Assembly (NCBI GenBank): GCA_040752295.1
Contig: JBFMFE010000162.1
Coordinates: 1 to 6,717 of the forward strand
Reading direction: 5' to 3'
Source: JBFMFE01 sp040752295
GTDB lineage: Bacteria > UBP15 > UBA6099 > JBFMBQ01
DNA: 6,717 nt
In this document: in pieces, positions 6,297-6,717 of the stretch
How positions within the stretch are numbered: position 1 is the first letter of the stretch
How the letters are laid out: every line of letters starts with the position of its first letter
Program-made: the position numbers and the translations under genes
The notes under the pieces: generated by a model
Database searches by the model: none
What the model saw: the letters and a program-made list of their open reading frames with translations, nothing else
Told to the model about the DNA's origin: nothing

Positions 6297-6717
6297 TCAA
6301 CGCTCCGCCCCAGCCGCCGCGGCTTTCCTCACCACTTCCTGCGCTATTTCACGCGTCAGCTTCTTATCCTGGTACTTGATAGCCGCAAGCCCGAATCCCA
6401 GAATCTTTCCGGCTTCCCATATCTTCAATACCTGCTGCTTGGTGATCTTCCCGTAACTGTAGTTGTCAATCATGTTCATCATCGTCAGTATGAACGTCTC
6501 CGCCATGCATCCGAGTGTCGCCCCGACCGCGAGACCCGGTATCCCCAGATTTATGTACTCCGGCAGGTACCCGATTCCCCCCTGTATCGCTATCACGTCC
6601 GGGCGCTCCTCGTACAGTTTCAGCGATATGCTCGGCGGCAGGCTCACGTCGTTCACGATTGCCCCAGGCTTGATCCATTCCGTCGCGATGATCTCCTTCT
6701 CCGCGCTCACGGCGGAC
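6297..6717 (-). CDS. C-terminal part of a Rossmann-type oxidoreductase resembling long-chain acyl-ACP reductase, truncated at the window edge
   Basis: The minus-strand frame is open through the right edge, so the start lies outside; the GTG at 6710 is probably internal. The visible 139 residues end in AAAAGAER. Counting from that GTG, KPGAIVNDVSLP (14-25), IAIQGGIGYLPE (40-51), LGCMAETFILTM (66-77), DNYSYGKIT (82-90) and EAGKILGF (99-106) follow the same order and spacing as the C-terminus of cyanobacterial acyl-ACP reductase, recalled as LIVDGGYP, GGIVEHS, CFAEAILLEF, TNFSWGRNQIS and KHGF. That family, related to shikimate dehydrogenase and glutamyl-tRNA reductase, reduces fatty acyl-ACP or acyl-CoA to aldehyde with NADPH through a catalytic cysteine. 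That cysteine would lie upstream and cannot be checked here. The gene converges on the ABC operon with a 39-base gap. A different NAD(P)-dependent dehydrogenase of the same superfamily is the main alternative. Confidence 0.6.
   Translation of the reverse strand, partial: SAVSAEKEIIATEWIKPGAIVNDVSLPPSISLKLYEERPDVIAIQGGIGYLPEYINLGIPGLAVGATLGCMAETFILTMMNMIDNYSYGKITKQQVLKIWEAGKILGFGLAAIKYQDKKLTREIAQEVVRKAAAAGAER

Overview
This is a GC-rich, densely coding bacterial fragment. The GC content looks like roughly 60% or more by eye and was not counted. Codons mostly end in C, with AAA and GAA also frequent. The gene set suggests a Gram-negative (diderm) bacterium with fatty-acid beta-oxidation and an FtsX/LolC-type ABC system, but nothing in the window fixes the phylum. 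No stretch longer than 300 bases lacks a gene; the longest gap is about 80 bases. I saw no rRNA, tRNA, CRISPR array or insertion sequence.

Left part (1-1941): the 3' end of a fused 3-hydroxyacyl-CoA dehydrogenase/enoyl-CoA hydratase gene (FadN-like, crotonase domain at the C-terminus) runs in from the left edge. It is followed by a complete acetyl-CoA acyltransferase (thiolase). Together they cover the hydration, dehydrogenation and thiolysis steps of beta-oxidation. A GC-rich stem-loop separates them, with the first gene's stop codon inside the stem.

Middle (1944-2912): two successive stem-loops are followed by a PHP-family metal-dependent phosphoesterase gene whose metal ligands are all visible. 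Its C-terminal tail is low in complexity, and a candidate promoter lies at the end of the gene.

Right part (2945-6257): a probable three-gene operon encodes a radical SAM protein with a SPASM-like cysteine-rich C-terminus, an FtsX/MacB-type ABC permease that overlaps it by ATGA, and the matching LolD/MacB-type ATPase. This reads as a modifying enzyme with its own extruder. No precursor peptide, membrane-fusion protein or outer-membrane factor is visible, so the substrate is unknown.

Far right (6297-6717, minus strand): the C-terminal part of a Rossmann-type oxidoreductase resembling the cyanobacterial long-chain acyl-ACP reductase family, converging on the ABC operon. With the beta-oxidation pair, this gives a loose fatty-acyl theme at both ends of the window, but a functional link between all the genes is inference.
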